Source: Bacillota bacterium (GTDB lineage: Bacteria; Bacillota; Clostridia; Lachnospirales; Lachnospiraceae). From it: 5,490 bases of DNA. Shown piece after piece: positions 5,055 through 5,490 of the stretch. Every line of letters begins with the position of its first letter. Position 1 is the first letter of the stretch. The notes beneath the pieces were generated by a model. It worked only from the letters and a program-made list of their open reading frames with translations, was not told the DNA's origin and made no database searches. Both the position numbers and the translations under genes were made by a program. The DNA lies in NCBI GenBank assembly GCA_023458855.1, contig JAEWWQ010000325.1, forward strand, positions 1 through 5,490. The letters are read 5' to 3'.

Positions 5055-5490
5055 CTATGGGAACATCGGAACGAGCTCCAGTCCTTCTGATTCCTTCATC
5101 CCAAACATAAGGTTCATATTCTGCACTGCCTGACCAGCAGCACCTTTAACCAGGTTATCCATCGCACCCATCATAATAACTCTGTTGGTTCTCTTATCAA
5201 TCGTAAAGTTAATGTCTACATAATTGCTGCCTTCTACCCATTTTGTCTCCGGGCAGATATCCTTCTCCAACACTCTGACAAATTTTTCCCTGTCATAATA
5301 TTTGTCATAGACAGCTTTCATTTCTTCATAAGTAACGTCTTTTTTCAGAGAAGCATAAGCCGTAACAAGGATTCCTCTGTTCATCGGTACCAGATGCGGT
5401 GTAAAATTAATCGTAACCGGTATTCCTGCTGCATATCCCAATTGTTCTTCGATCTCCGGTGTATGTCTGTGCGTAGCCACCCCATATGCC
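5055..5490 (-). CDS. argC: N-acetyl-gamma-glutamyl-phosphate reductase ArgC, C-terminal part (5' end outside window)
   Basis: NADPH-dependent reductase that converts N-acetylglutamyl phosphate to N-acetylglutamate semialdehyde, the step between ArgB and ArgD. The window holds 144 codons and the TAG stop. The family is usually about 345 residues, so some 200 N-terminal residues are missing, including the nucleotide-binding fold and the catalytic cysteine. Visible signatures, counted from the first full codon, are ATHRHTPEIE (5-14, holding the histidine region of the active site), FTPHLVPMNRGI (29-40) and DNLVKGAAGQAVQNMNLM (111-128), followed by the ELVPMFP end typical of ArgC. The frame stays open to the window edge; the GTG at 5480 is an internal Val codon, not a start. 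It is the most upstream gene visible and would carry the operon promoter beyond the window. Confidence 0.96.
   Translation of the reverse strand, partial: AYGVATHRHTPEIEEQLGYAAGIPVTINFTPHLVPMNRGILVTAYASLKKDVTYEEMKAVYDKYYDREKFVRVLEKDICPETKWVEGSNYVDINFTIDKRTNRVIMMGAMDNLVKGAAGQAVQNMNLMFGMKESEGLELVPMFP

Noticed and set aside
5055..5480. Complete small gene starting at GTG 5480
   Set aside because: The frame is open to the window edge, and the protein begins in the middle of the conserved ArgC histidine block, so this is the truncated end of argC.

Overview
The window is an interior piece of an arginine (ornithine) biosynthesis operon. All genes are on the minus strand, so transcription runs from high to low coordinates. 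The order is argC (3' part, cut by the window end), a membrane acyltransferase of the acyltransferase-3 class, a small GNAT N-acetyltransferase, argJ, argB and argD (cut near its 3' end at base 1). The moderate-to-low GC content, strong AGGAG-type ribosome binding sites, argC-J-B-D order with ArgJ-based acetyl recycling, and the style of the ArgB and ArgJ proteins suggest a Gram-positive anaerobe of the Clostridia, probably Lachnospiraceae. That assignment comes from recalled family features, not from a search.

Region by region: 5055-5490 is the C-terminal part of ArgC (N-acetyl-gamma-glutamyl-phosphate reductase). A 41-base gap follows, then the acyltransferase-3 gene (3928-5013). One base separates it from the GNAT gene (3483-3926), so those two are probably translationally coupled. 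After 18 bases comes argJ (2241-3464). Then comes the only sizeable non-coding stretch, about 186 bases at 2055-2240. It holds a perfect 11-bp tandem repeat at the argJ stop codon, four inverted repeats and a possible nine-codon upstream ORF. argB (1155-2054) follows, then 34 bases, then argD (1-1120, lacking only its last ~20-25 codons).

The four arg enzymes form the acetylated ornithine branch. ArgB phosphorylates N-acetylglutamate, ArgC reduces the acyl phosphate to the semialdehyde, ArgD transaminates it to N-acetylornithine, and ArgJ moves the acetyl group back to glutamate, releasing ornithine. ArgB carries the N-terminal helix and C-terminal signature of arginine-inhibited hexameric enzymes, so end-product control at this step is likely. 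No promoter, Arg box or transcription terminator was found; control of transcription probably lies upstream of argC, outside the window.

Two things are out of the ordinary. The first is the pair of unrelated acyltransferases (one membrane-bound, one cytosolic) between argC and argJ. The GNAT is a candidate for priming the N-acetylglutamate cycle, and the membrane protein departs from the usual motifs of its family. The second is the structured argJ-argB leader with its possible upstream ORF, which could adjust argBD expression relative to the upstream genes. Both functional readings are inference.
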